Assembly (NCBI GenBank): GCA_037176885.1
Contig: JAWWNJ010000152.1
Span: forward strand, 372,001-436,000
DNA length: 64,000 nt
From: Favolaschia claudopus
Taxonomy: Eukaryota; Basidiomycota; Agaricomycetes; Agaricales; Mycenaceae
Direction: 5' to 3'
This document shows positions 32,894 to 44,678 of this stretch, piece after piece. Below the pieces are notes generated by a model. It saw nothing but the letters and a program-made list of their open reading frames with translations, was not told the origin of the DNA and searched no databases. Numbering within the stretch: the stretch's first letter is position 1; the number at the start of each line of letters is the position of its first letter. The position numbers and the translations under genes are program-made.

Positions 32894-33999
32894 ATGTCCA
32901 CAGCCTGGACTGTACTCTTCTCACGCGCTAATCTTTTTCGCAGCCGCGCAGTACGTGCCCTGTTCCGCTACTCCGTAGTGCTCCCCCATGGCCATTTGCC
33001 TCGATTTACTGTCCCGACGACCAGTCACCAGTCGCCGATCTCTGCTCGCTGTGGTACGTGTTCCATTGTCGTTTCTATCTTCACGCATCTGATGTACGAC
33101 CCCAGCGCTGCTAAATTGTTCGTCGACGTTGTATCAGTGTTTTGTCACGCATGTGGGTCATATTCTTTGTTTCGGCGGCGTCCAATACTGACCAAGCGTG
33201 CCTGTAGGATCACTTACGATGTACTGCACACAACCTCGTTGGTTTGGGTCTGTGCTGCCGCTTATAGTTGTTGTGCATGGTTGGCTTCGTTGTATGTATA
33301 CTGTCGTACTTAGTGAATCATCTTCTACCGTCCGGTATGCAAAGCTTGAGTCCCTGAAAATCCCTCTCAGTGCCTCACAATCTCAAATAACGGTCGACAA
33401 TAGTCGACAATCCGCGATAATTGGTGACAATTGCCATAAACGGATTAGGACATAGCCAATCTGCCAATTTCGGACAATCTCCCAATTATGGCCAATTTGG
33501 AACAATTATGGGGAAGCTTGCTTCCCCATTCATCGGTATAGGGCTCCAGAATGCAGATGCTTACAAATGTCCGTCCGGATGCTTTGTAAGCACTGTCCAC
33601 GGACTTCGGGAACCGCCGCGCCATGTGACTTTCGGACTGTGCGCCGAATGAACTTTTCCGAGCTTTTCCGAGTGTTCAACTTTGGTTCAGGAGGGTTCAA
33701 CCCAAGTTCAATCGGCCTGTTTGAACCTCATGTGCTGTAAATAAATATATATACCCTACCAGCACCTATATACTCAATTAGATGTTGCCCGAATTTAGCA
33801 ACATTAGCTACTGTACATGAATGACTTGGACGTATTCGACTACGATATTGAATTCCCATTCGCACTGAAGCAAGCTTACCCTCCTATGTGGACCATTGTC
33901 CACATACCCAACATGTTCGACTTTTTGGGGCAATTTGGGGGAATTGGCATTTCTGGGTTTTCCTGATGTGAGGTCATGGCACTTATTCAGCACTACCTA
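32894..33999. other. No gene recognised
   Basis: A plus-strand frame at 32894-33313 is Ser/Cys-rich without a recognised domain. Between 33390 and 33520 the words GACAAT and CCAAT recur irregularly. An AT-rich TATA-like run lies at 33740-33757. Confidence 0.35.
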
Positions 34000-34461
34000 T
34001 GGTGCACATCGCATAAACACCACCAAACAGGAACGAAATTTATTGCACCACATCAGAGCCTTCCCACGCCTGATCCTCTGGCCAAAACACTCCGATTAGA
34101 TAGTAGACTAAACCCTCTAGAGGGATTTCTCATCCGCTCAAAACTCACAATAAATATATTTTTCACGGCATGGATTTGAGACATCAGTGATACAATCAAT
34201 CAATCAATCACGTGTGCTTACGACACATATCCTTATTGGGTAGCCATAAGTCCGGACGCCGAGTTACATGCTCCCAAAGTCGTTGGAAAGCTATTGGCTG
34301 CAACTTACGTCCTTCCCCTAGCGTTTTGAAGAAGCCCTCCATGAGATTTCAGTACAGAAAATGCAATATAAAATTTGGTTTTTTGTTCTTGGGCGATTTG
34401 AGACATCAATGATGGCATCAGTGATGGGACATATTTGGTGGTGTTTATGCGATGTGCACCA
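34000..34461. mobile_element. 462-bp TA-flanked MITE
   Basis: Exact inverted repeat of about 29 bp: TGGTGCACATCGCATAAACA continuing to CCACCAAA at the left and its complement at the right, with TA at 33998-33999 and 34462-34463. Contains (ATCA)n near 34190-34208. No coding content. Confidence 0.85.
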
Positions 34462-35272
34462 TAGATGATTGGCTCAATGTCACCCCCGCTTCCAGGGGTT
34501 GTTGTTTTGTTGTTGTTGAGATCAATTAACGTGCTCGAGCCGCTGCAAGCGGCTATGGTACACGACATGCCGACATCAACTGACTACATGATTAATCGTT
34601 TCCAGTCCGTCCTTTCCTCCCACGTCACCCTTTTTATGCAACCAATCAACTCCCAGTGCCTCGGGCATCAAGTCCCGGTCCGACGGCCTTTGGCCAGTGC
34701 TTGCCGAGGTTGCGATCCCCGTAGGATGGGCGTCAAAGGATCAAGGCGGCAGCGTACGCCTGATCAGACAAAGTGTGATGGATGATTTGTTGCCGTGCGT
34801 CTGTTAAAGTTGAATTTCCCAGCCGCCGGCCGACCGGGGCTTGAACCGCAAGTGCGCTACTCCTCGGAACCCGTGACCCGAAGTCACGATCAAACGTGTT
34901 TGCCGGAGCGGAGGGAACGGAATTTGAAAAGTCGGAGGGCAGAAGGCGAGAGTGTCTAAAGTGTTTTCTCCCGAGTGCGGGGCAGGGAATCGAACCAACG
35001 AGGGCTTCCAGGGGTGTGGAGTATGCTCGTCATGGTCGTGCTGTCTTTAGTGTTGCCGCGGCTCGGCTCGGCTCCGGCTAGCCGACTGAGCTGAGCTATT
35101 TTAAGCTGAGCTGAGCCAGCCGTTACTAGGGCGGCTCCACGTGGCTCGGCTCAGGCTCAAGCCGGCTTGAGCCCGGCTAAGCCGCAGCTCGACCACAATT
35201 TTGCTCAGCCTGCGCACCCGTTGCCCAAGGGGTACAAATACTGTTTAAATACACATTTGCAGTCCCCCAATA
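34462..35272. repeat. Low-complexity GAGCC/GCTGAGC region, otherwise blank
   Basis: From 35052 to 35190 the sequence is dominated by interleaved GCTCGGCT, GAGCTGAGC and CCGGCTAAGC words, mutually complementary and able to fold. No gene is recognised in the remainder; isolated T-loop-like words near 34985 were examined and not accepted as tRNA. Confidence 0.5.
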
Positions 35273-35465
35273 GGGGCGCTCAATTCTTAGCTCGTCAGCT
35301 CGTCTCGTCCATAAAATGTCGATTTTTTGATGAAGGGATCAAAATTTGATGGGAAGTGGAGAGAAATGCGGAGTGGGATCAGCAGCTCATCAGCTCATCA
35401 TGCAATTAAATAATTTTTGGGACGAGACGACTCAACGAGCCGACGAGCTAAGAATTGAGCGCCCC
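35273..35465. mobile_element. 193-bp MITE, GGGGCGCTCAATTC ends
   Basis: Inverted ends GGGGCGCTCAATTCTTAGCT continuing to CGTC (about 24 bp, near-perfect) with TA at 35271-35272 and 35466-35467. A degenerate second block CGTCTCGTCC / GGACGAGACG extends the pairing. It abuts the broken gene that follows. Confidence 0.85.
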
Positions 35466-35467
35466 TA

Positions 35468-36789
35468 ATGCCCTTCACCTTTAGAGTCACTCCGGCAGCG
35501 GATTTGGATCTGGATTTGATGGGATTTGGATTTGATAGTGGAACTGATGTCTGTATAGCCGCTGCTGTTCTCCTCACATATTTGGACTATTTCGTCAGAT
35601 TCCTGACATATGTGAAGGAGAACAAGGGCTCGCGGAAGTTGAACCATATGGAACAAAATGTCTTCGATGGATTGCACGATCTTCCAACTCGCACCGAGCT
35701 CTGCGCAACAACAATGTATTATCAGGCAATCAGCGTACCGTACATGCGTGAAATACGCGGTGCTAACGCGTCGGAGGATAATGTTCTTCGCCTCGGACCC
35801 CTCATGCGCGCCTCGTCACCCACTTGGACAAATTAATTGCTGATCCCGAGCTTCTAATTGGCCCATCTGTCTCCCCTGAGACGGCTTCGCTCGATGGCCA
35901 GCCTTGGGATCATCCGAAAGCTGTCTTGGCGGTACAAAAATACGCACCAGAACTCCCTCACCTCAAAGATCTGACAAAAACTATGCTCATGGGAGCGCGT
36001 GTGGCTTGGATACGATTCAGCGGGGAATACACCGAGGACGGCGCAATTGCAGAGGCAACCGAGGAGCAGATGGATCGCGCGCAAATGGAGAAGACGAATG
36101 ACCGCTGCGAATCATCTTTCGGGGTGTTCCGTCAAGAGGCTAAAGCAAACCCAAATATGTCGCTGGAAATTCACAACGCGCGGCAGATGGTAAAATTCAA
36201 CAAGGCCTCGGAATATCTCCGCAAACTCTCTCCCGCGCTGCGCAAATTTCTCCGGAGGGTTGTTCGGAAACAGGATGGGTCCGGGACCAATCGAGAGAGT
36301 AAGCTCTTGCTTGCTCGGCACAAGAAGGAATCAGCCGAGGTCCAGATTGTCAAAGCCCGTAAACGCGCCGCACAAAAACAGGCTGCTTCAGATGCCATTG
36401 ATCAAGTTGTCGCCATTCTTACGGTTACGGAGGTGGAATACCATGCCAATCTACCGCTCCGCACGGAGGGTTACTTCACTGTGGGTATGATCGATGCTCA
36501 GCTTGATTGGCATGTAAAATATGGTCCACCGCTGACCGAGGAGGAGAAAAAAACGGTCCCAAACAAGTCGGCTCGAGGGAATCGGCTGAACAAAGTAAAG
36601 CTGTGGGTGGAAGCTGTTGAACGCTATCTCAAAGCTGGTCTTCCCCGGGAGCGCAGAATTGACCCCAGTGCCGACCCAGAGTCACCAGATGATGCCGAAG
36701 ATCCAGGCGAGGCAGTTACTGTCGAAGATCTAGGGGACACAGACTCAGAGAGGAGCGGCTACGACTCGGAGGAAGAATACTATGAATGA
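35468..36789 (+). pseudogene. C-terminal part of a large agaricomycete family, function unknown
   Basis: Two plus-strand frames joined by a one-base shift near 35803. The first carries FVRFLTYVKENKGSRKLNHM, DGLHDLPTRTELCATTMYYQ and GPL; the second continues VTHLDKLIADPELLIGPSVS, LDGQPWDHP, then the conserved TNDRCESSFGVFRQEAKANP, RQMVKFNKASEYLRKLSPAL, a Lys/Arg-rich helix, and an acidic tail ending SGYDSEEEYYE. From memory this arrangement (an (E/S)xxxG(A/V)(Y/F)R block followed by NA..M...NKT) marks a multicopy Agaricomycetes family of unknown function. The family's N-terminal several hundred residues are missing here, so this is a truncated, shifted copy. Repetition across genomes suggests mobile-element origin, which I cannot prove. 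Confidence 0.6.
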
Positions 36790-38812
36790 TCAATTTATTT
36801 CTTGCTATTTGTACTCTAGATGACCTATATTCACCTTGTATAATACTTACATACATTTTAGACAACTTACTGTGCATGGAGCGATGGCTAGTGAGCGGGA
36901 AAGCAATGGAATCAAAATGTTACACGAATTCGGTGGGAAAGTTGATTAGTCAGCGCACGGTCCTTTTTGGGACCATTGCCCATACCCACAAAACGATGCT
37001 GAATTTGTGGGGCGGAGATTTTGTGGACCCGGAAGAAACAGCGGGTCCAGTGGCGGGGCGTTTCAATGGCGGATCTTCTTTGGGGCGGCTACTGGAGGGT
37101 TGCTTGCGCTTTTCTGGCCGAGGTGCAAGCTTCGACCAAGACTCAACATGGATCTGCGAACCATGAGCAATCGAAATAATATCGACGAGAAAATTATATA
37201 CGTACGGAACTGGATGGGTCGTAAACTTGTTCGTGAATTTTTCCCATCTGACGGTCTTTGCGGGCGTTTGCCAAATCGGCGAACGCGGCCTTACCGGTGG
37301 AGGGCTTCAAGAGTGAGACAGTTGAAAATGGGGGTTGATAAAAAACTTACCTGCGCCGAGGAGTCGGAATCGAAGTGCTGAATTCCGACACATCCGCAGA
37401 GACAGTCGAGACCCAAGGCCTCAACAGTAGCGGAGACCAGAGTAGCAGGGTAAAATTTGCGACAAGATCCGGCGAATTTGCAGGCCGGGTTTTTGCGGTG
37501 AGAAAAGTCTGTCCAAGCGACCATTCTATTCATTCGTGAGACATGGTGATAGAATAGACAAATTAAAACGCATTTGGCAGTGGAGATTCAAGAGGAGGAG
37601 AGATGTTGGACAGGATGCACGAGGCGAGATATCAGAAGACTGAGAAATACGGGAGAGTATTGAGGCGGAGCTTAATCCGGAAAAGAAAAGGGCACGCACT
37701 TGGAAGTGTGAAAAAAAATTGAGAGCACTATCGTAACGCTCAAATCGGGGGTGGGCGCTACAGAAAGTTCTGCCGGCGGTGAAGACTCAGTCGGCGGAGC
37801 AGCACCAAGGCCATTTGAGCCCCAGAATCGTTAATGTGGGATAAATGGAGAAAATCCAGTGGTGCATGTATGCGACAAGATTGACAACGAGGTCGGCGGT
37901 CTTGATGCCAGAGGTAAAAAGAGCAGCAGCGCTGGATCAAATCGGCGAGCAAAGAGGTTGTTGGAAGCAGAAAACAGTGCATTCAAGCGCCTGCAAGCAA
38001 GGAAAAAATGCCGGCACAAAGGAGGTGAGATATGCATAGATAAATTGACTTTGAATGAAATCCGACTTGCTCCAGCGTCGGGTAGCCAGAGACAGAGCCT
38101 GGTTGAACGTGCTACATTCTGCAACGGGCAAGCTGTACCGGTGGTGGTGGTGGTCGAGAAGGTCGTTCTGCAAGCGACACGAGGTCGGCTAGGTTCTGAT
38201 GCCATCATGGAGATGTCCGGCTCCTCCAAACCGATTGGGAACCAACTCATTGAACTCAAGACGGCGGGCAATTAAAGAACAATCCCAAGCAACATTGTAA
38301 GCTACAAGGTGGACTACTCGTTTTAGATTCCGAGTCGAAATAGCCTTCTGAACCTACATAAGAAATCCACGAGGCCGAATTCCTGATCTGAATTCTGGCG
38401 GCAAAATCCGTGGAATCTGTACGTAGCTGCATCGACGGTCAGTCGCGCACCGCTAAATCGGCCGACTCCACAACAAACCACTGCTCTGTACATCAAATGA
38501 GCACGGAACCTCAAGGTTAAATGATAACTCACCAAGATTGGGGTGACGGACAACTTCAAGTTGAGAATGAAGACGGCCGACGATGATGATAAATACTCCG
38601 TAGAGGTCGGGCATGATTGTTCAACGCAAAAATCCGCTGAACGCGACTCTTCGTGAGTTCGAATCCGACTGTGTAAAGTAGTAAGTAGTTGAGCTCGTGA
38701 AGTAATGAAGTCAGTAAGTAAGTAATCTAGTACCTTCCTGAGTTGTAGAGTACAGTGGTAAATTATCAGAGCCGTGAGCGGTCAGATATTTTTCATTGAA
38801 TTTCTCGCGCAA
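36790..38812. other. No gene recognised
   Basis: Several frames of 60-146 codons overlap on both strands (for example 36786-37166 plus, 37831-38271 minus) but none shows a motif or a convincing splice pattern. No terminal repeats found. Confidence 0.35.
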
Positions 38813-39475
38813 GCCTTATTAGGCCGTGTAAGGCTCGTTAGGCCTTATAAGGTCCATTATGGCAAGGGGGTGCGGGCCGGAGAAGCCGGCACACCGGCTA
38901 GGGAGGGTGGGTCGGCCGAAAGGTCGGATAAAAAAAAAAGATGACCTCTTTTGTTTTGGGCGGGGATGGGTCTTCGGGGCTATGGTGAGTAGAAGCAACG
39001 CATAATAGTGTATACACCCACTATTGAGCTTCAGCCAAGCTTCAGCAGCCATCTAGAAGTCTGATTGGTGGATTGTCCGGATTTGGAAGGAAAACGGCAA
39101 TGAGGTTGGCCGTGTTTGGCCGAGATACGTTGAATTTTCAGGTGGTGCGTTGGGTGGTTCAAAACCGAGATTTCGTTCACAAAACACCCTGGAGTGGTGT
39201 TTCATCAAGTTGGAGGTAAGAATGGGACCCTAAACAGCTGATTTTGATGGTAAATTCCATATTTGGACGTCACGTGGTAGGGTGGTTCCCGGAGAAGGGT
39301 CTCTAATAGTAATAAAAAAAAGCAGCGTGAGGTATTTTTTTGAGTTTTCCGCACCCCCTTGCATTATGGCGTATAATGCCCTATAAGTCTCATTTGGTAC
39401 ATATTTAAAGCTTATAAGCTGCCTTTTACCCAACGACCTTATAAGGCCTAACACAGCCTTATTTGGCCCTAAAAG
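38813..39475. mobile_element. Imperfect foldback, TTAGGCCTTATAAGG arms
   Basis: Left arm 38813-38880 and right arm 39349-39472 pair imperfectly: GTTAGGCCTTATAAGGTC on both, then CATTATGGCAAGGGGGTGCGG on the left against its complement. Palindromic AGGCCTTATAAGGCCT words make local hairpins. A similar AAGGCCTTATTAAGG foldback lies at 52820-52915. Confidence 0.6.
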
Positions 39476-40256
39476 AATGCTGGCTTCGACCCTCTTCGAC
39501 CTCCTTACAGTTGCGGCAAAGTCAAATGTCCCTACCATAAAAGGAAATTCAAATCAAACCGGATCTTTTGCCCAATCACACATACTTTGAAGCGGATTTC
39601 TGGTGATAAAAAGAATGAGGAGACATCTAGGACCTACCCTGAACTTTCAATCTTTTGATTTCTCCCAGTAACGAGTGAGTTATGGCTCCAGCTATCTGAA
39701 TACAATCTGAGGCAAACACGGCGGAAACAGCCGCAGTAAATTTGCTCAAGCGATGTAGTATGGTTGCGGCCAAAACTTCATGACCAGTCGGAATCTTGCT
39801 CAGAATCCTTCAGGATTCGAGATTTATCAGGAACTTGGGTATGGTTTATAGGTAAAATTTTTATTTCAGGGAAATCGGAGGTACTCCTAACTTAGGGTTA
39901 CAAAACGCGAAATTTGAACAGCGAGAAACCCAAGGGGATCCAACGATAAGAGAAAAAGATATCACCTACAAAAGTTTTTTCCTGGTGGTCCCGTCCTGCC
40001 ATATCGGGAAGGTTATTCCCACTGTTGTCACGGGCCGCGGCTCCCGGTCAGGCGCGCACACCAAATTTCAACCAAATCGCGAAGTTTTGGCGCAGCTCGG
40101 AGTATAATACGAGAATCTTACGGACCTACTGTTTAATTAATCCTCATTAATCAGTAGAAGTCATTTGAACCTCCCTAGACACAAACACTGATAACTATTT
40201 AATATACTGGGGAAGCAACGTTGAGTGCGAACTAAATAATAATCGAGCTCTAGGGC

Positions 40257-41439
40257 TCATTTACGATGCTTTTTCGGCGGGGTGCACGTGTCGCACGTCC
40301 ACCCCTTCGTGAATTTCACGCCTTCAAAGCAGTCTCGATGATACTAAAATTAATTTCGCGTCAAAATCATGTTGAATGAAGAAAACAAGATAATTTCCTA
40401 CCCATTCGGTTTCACAGCCTGCTTTGGCGCAACGAATGGCCAGCGCTGAACTAGACCGTTCAGCCTCATCGAGTATATTACCGCACTCGCAAGTGCCTTG
40501 CGTCTCATAAACTCGCCGTTTGCGTCCTATCCGAGTTGATGGTCCAGGCATGAGCGGCCGATCCCAATCCGCTCCAGCTCCAAGAGTCAGCGATGGTGCT
40601 GATGCTTCTGTCGCATCTGCGATGAATTCGTTACTCGCTGGCGGTAGCGCGGAGGGGGGTGTCTCGGTGTCGGTATCCAGTAAAAGTGAAATCATATCTG
40701 CTGTCAAAAGTTCCCTGCCGCTCTGTTCGTTGTCGTCGTTCTCGGATGGATAAGATTCGGGAATGGGACCTGGGGGCGGATCTAGAGGCATTTCAAATCC
40801 AAACTCAGCTTCGTCGTCTTGAGTGGAGTGAGAGAAGCGGCTGCGTGAGTAGGGGCAAAGATTGGATCAGTCGCTGATATAGTGAGACGAAAGCGCAAGA
40901 TCGAGTTCACCTTCCCCAAATGCCCGTTTTAAACGCGGAAGAAGAATCCCATTCCAGTCGTATTCAGCGCTAAGACCAGTCGCCATATCGGCAGCAGAGA
41001 CGAATATTGCGAGCCGATGTGACGAGTCAGCGAGGTGTGTATGCAGCGGAATATTCCGCAACTTCGAACGCAGCTGACGCATCAATTCTTGAGCCTCAGG
41101 ACAAGGTTTGGCACCGAGAAATGTGGCGAAGGTTTCCGGGGGGATTGGATCTTCCAGAACCTCGGGGCCTGTTCCAGTAGGCATTGGCTCGGTTTCGATT
41201 ACTGTTGGCTGAATAGGTCCAGGAGCCGAAGTCGTAGCCGGAACCAGTCGATTCGATGGAGTTTGCTTGAAGAAAAAATTCGAGAGCTTAGCGTGAATGG
41301 GTTTCTTCTTCTTTGCTTCTGCTAGAGCCTTGTCACAGCCGCCCCTTTCTTTGTGCTGCTTGATATATTCGGATCCCGCGAAGCCGACCTTAAGGACGGT
41401 CTTGCAGTCGGGGCAGGCCATAGTGCTCTGTGCGTGCAA
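40257..41439 (-). pseudogene. Zinc-finger protein with CETEWYH motif, one in-frame stop
   Basis: A leftward gene. It starts MHAQSTMACPDCKTVL (ATG 41439, or the ACC-region Met at 41421) with an N-terminal CxxC...H...C module (CPDC, YIKQHKERGGCDKAL), then KLSNFFFKQ, a Pro-rich linker and PCPEAQELMRQLRSKLRNIP. A single TGA at 40867-40869 interrupts a frame that is otherwise continuous into a Ser/Asp-rich middle and a C-terminal PHD-like cluster CECGNILDEAERSS ... RCAKAGCETEW. A 58-bp intron, GTAGGA to TTTTAG (40344-40401), restores the end: YHRDCFEGVKFTKGWTCDTC and a stop at 40257-40259. I recall this N-finger plus CETxWYH...WxCxxC design as a recurring Agaricomycetes protein of unknown function. 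It is the only long gene in the 39508-42885 element. Confidence 0.65.
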
Positions 41440-42322
41440 GGGCAGTCCGTCAAGGCCGACCTCCCCCTGTATAGACTGAGAGCGGGGAAGAAGAGTATAT
41501 GTAGCAGACGTACTGCGAGCCGAGCATTTTTCTTCTTCACCATTTCAGGTGTTTGAGCGTGGCGAGCGGGAGACGATGGACGCGTCCGAAAAGCTTACCA
41601 GTATTTATTTTCCACGGTGTAGCCAATCCAGTTCAAATAGTTACCTTTTTGGGTGTCAAGCAATTGAGTGAAGCTTAGCAGTTGAAGAGAATGGTTGAAA
41701 CAGTTCATTACGGTGCAAACCAACATGGACTTGTGTACGATGGGAAAGATCGAGCTCGATGACAGTTTCTGTCGCGGGGAAGCCGTGGAAGCACTCAGCT
41801 GTCATTTCCCTCGGCTTCGTTGTCTACGAGATTTGCTCCGATAAATTCATGTCGATTGGGTCCCAGCAGCATTCCGAAACTCCGTCAGTTGTTGACCAGT
41901 TCGAGCGACGGTTACATAGTTCAGATTCATTTCAATAAGTATTGATTTGGTACTCCACGTATGAAGCTCGAGATCGTGCTGGCGGTGGTTGTCGTGGGAG
42001 CATATTCATGCACTGTGTTGGCAATGGCGAGCGACAAAGATCCACCATTGTGCTCGTTCTCTGTTGCGACGCATGTTGCATGGTGGGAGAGGGCAAGGGA
42101 GAAAGAGATCAGACATCTGTCAAACGTGTACAACGTCCGGCTGGCTCGGCACTCAACCGGAAATAGCCGGAACGTGCGCAAGTCACCTACAGTGTCTGTA
42201 AATTGGCTGGAGGGCTCAAGGCAGTCAATTCTGTGTTGTAGGAATGCGAAAATTCATAATCTAGGGTATTTCTAAGCCGAAAACTTTTGACCTACAAAAG
42301 TTTTTTTTTCAGGCCCGCGGGA

Positions 42323-42351
<29 letters not shown>
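42323..42351 (+). repeat. Poly-C run, 29 bases
   Basis: An uninterrupted run of C after GGGA at 42319-42322, within the 3.38-kb element. True length is uncertain in any assembly. Confidence 0.9.
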
Positions 42352-42354
<3 letters not shown>

Positions 42355-42887
42355 CCTACGTGATGTCATCAATTCTTATCGTTGGACCCCCTTGGAGAAA
42401 CCCAAATTGTGTGTGTACTAAGCTCGCGAGGTAATCAAGTCTTTCTCTGCTACTTATTCCCCCTCTGCAGCCCCGGACGGACCCCACAGTCCGAGTCAAA
42501 TGTCTTGGCCGCGAAATCTTGGCGAGCAATGAAGAGGCGAGATTGATGGCTATGCACAGCCACCGGCACGAGTGATCCGCAATCAAAAGCGCGAAATTGC
42601 CGTGCAAAATACCAAAACACAATTTTTCAAAGTTTTAGATTACCTTCTTGTGATGCTATTTACACAATATCCCAGGATGTCTCAATGAAGACTGACGTGA
42701 CAGTATCAATTACCAAATCGGGACTTTGATTTGTCACGAAGTTCGGTCCGCCACCATACCATATATTTGGCCAGACTATCGTCCTACATCCTCTGTTCGA
42801 CCGAAGACTTCCAATAAGGTAGGAAAAGGGCGAGATTGATTTGAATTTCCTTTTATGGTAGGGACATTTGATTTTGCCGCAACTGTA

Positions 42888-43645
42888 AACTTATATATAT
42901 GTCAAGATAAGAATCTTTGAAGTTCCGACCGGGACTTCGTCTGACTCCGACTCCGTCTGACTAACCGACAACGGGCTTGGCCATGAGCCGATCTGTGTCA
43001 CCATTTCTTCCACCGATCAGCAGCCTCTCTATCATAGACTCTGAGTCTTACAGTCTCATCCCTGCTCAAGGGCTTGGAGGTCATAACCTGCAAAATCTGT
43101 CTGTTGTTTCAAGGGTATATGACTTTTCTTCGGCGCAGGCTAAAAATAGATTATGCTATCTTGCGTGTCGGCGCCTTATCCCCACCAAAAACATATGAGT
43201 ACAAATAATAATTTCCCACGCGCGCGTAGGTTTCCGCGCGCGCGCCAACAAGATTCGCGCGCGCAAGCATGTAACTGCGCGCGCGAAGCAAAGTACATAT
43301 ATATCTGCCCAACTCGGACCTGGTGGCACTGAAATCTCTCAAGTACGATGTCCAGTGCGGCGTGAGAATTGTCAAGCATATCTAAACAGATCATGATGTC
43401 AATTCGAGGAGCACGGCGCTTCTTCCTTCCTCCCACTCGCACTGTGACCAGCGTGGACTGTGAGCCGTCTCGGAGGGGAAGGTAGTTCTAGGGGGGGTGT
43501 CTAGTGATAGACATGCTTCCCTAGCTTCACAGTTCAGCGCGTAGTCACACTGTGCGCAGATTCCCTCTCTCGTCGTGCTGCTCCTCCGAGTCGTCTAGGG
43601 CTCTCTTTTCCGGCATAAAACCTAACTTCAACGGCACAAACTCCC
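42888..43645. repeat. Four spaced (CG)n blocks
   Basis: At 43217-43298 there are four runs of CGCGCGCG, each 8-11 bases, spaced by about 20 bases of ordinary sequence. Alternating purine-pyrimidine runs of this sort can adopt Z-DNA. The rest of the interval holds no recognised gene. Confidence 0.7.
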
Positions 43646-43720
43646 ATGTTGGATGATCTTCCGAGCTGTCTCAAACCCGGCGGCTGTATGGACTGTGGTT
43701 ATTCTACTAGTAAGTTATCA

Positions 43721-44338
43721 TCCTATCCGATGATTCCGATCCCTTTCTCAAACGGTCATTTGTATAGTTGCCTATGCACCTGTTTCCTGTCCCCGAAGGA
43801 CACGGAAAGTGTGTATAGGCAACTCAATCATAAGAATGTACAACAGTCAAGAATCTCATTTCCTGAAGGCCTGCGTGCCGTTTTTTGGACCCAAATCCTC
43901 GCGGAGTGTGAGCTTTGTGTGAGAGGGCAGTGACGTGTCAATCACGAGTGCTCACGAAATGGTCACGTTTCCTCTTGTCCGCCGTGGCACCTGTCACTTA
44001 GGTCAGACTACTTTTACAGTGCCTTGCTTTCCTATCCGATGATTCCGATCCCTTTCTCAAACGGTCATTTGTATAGTTGCCTATGCACCTGTTTCCTGTC
44101 CCCGAAGGACACGGAAAGTGTGTATAGGCAACTCAATCATAAGAATGTACAACAGTCAAGAATCTCATTTCCTGAAGGCCTGCGTGCCGTTTTTTGGACC
44201 CAAATCCTCGCGGAGTGTGAGCTTTGTGTGAGAGGGCAGTGACGTGTCAATCACGAGTGCTCACGAAATGGTCACGTTTCCTCTTGTCCGCCGTGGCACC
44301 TGTCACTTAGGTCAGACTACTTTTACAGTGCCTTGCTT
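43721..44338 (+). repeat. Exact 309-bp tandem duplication
   Basis: 43721-44029 and 44030-44338 read identically. Each unit contains an inverted repeat AGTTGCCTAT / ATAGGCAACT around the words CCTGTCCCCGAAGGACA. A plus-strand frame (PMIPIPFSNGHLYSCLCTCF) is carried in both copies but has no recognised domain. Identity this high means a very recent event or an assembly duplication. Confidence 0.9.
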
Positions 44339-44678
44339 GAAGCCTCTGAGAAAATGTCTGTGCTGTCTGGTTGCAACACCTTTGTTTACTTCCCGCTCAT
44401 GACAACACCAAAGTTTACAAATTACCACGTTGCTCGTCCGACTGGTGCACTAATCAAGGGGTTGCGGAAAACAAAATAAAATACCTCGACCCGTTTTTTG
44501 TTTTAGAGACCATTCGGCGGGGGGAGGGGGGGACCGGCGGGCTGGCACCGCCATGAGTTCGATCGTCGTTCAGCAGGCGTAGGACCTATATCACCCAATA
44601 CGAGGGTTCTGCTCGATTTCTGCTGGTTTGCGACATCAAAAGTGTGACGCGATGGCGGGTGTTACTATACCAAATGCC

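Larger units (their letters stand above)
39508..42885. mobile_element. 3.38-kb TIR element carrying a zinc-finger gene
   Basis: Inverted ends of 52 bp with one mismatch: CAGTTGCGGCAAAGTCAAAT, then GTCCCTACCATAAAAGGAAA, then TTCAAATCAA; the right end has CAAAATCAAAT. TA lies on both sides (39506-39507, 42886-42887). The first 18 bases are shared with the 366-bp MITE at 56620-56985. Inside, leftward, is the gene at 40257-41439. No Tc1/mariner-type DDE transposase is visible. The element also contains a 29-base C run. Confidence 0.85.

Noticed and set aside
32894..33313. 139-codon frame as a membrane protein gene
   Set aside because: Hydrophobic patches are short and scattered, no family motif is present, and the start lies at a repeat edge.
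34984..35110. tRNA-like words on the minus strand (GGTTCGATTCC and AGCTCAGTCGG)
   Set aside because: The words are about 85 bp apart, the putative T-stem does not pair, and no anticodon arm or acceptor stem can be drawn; a degenerate SINE remains possible but unsupported.
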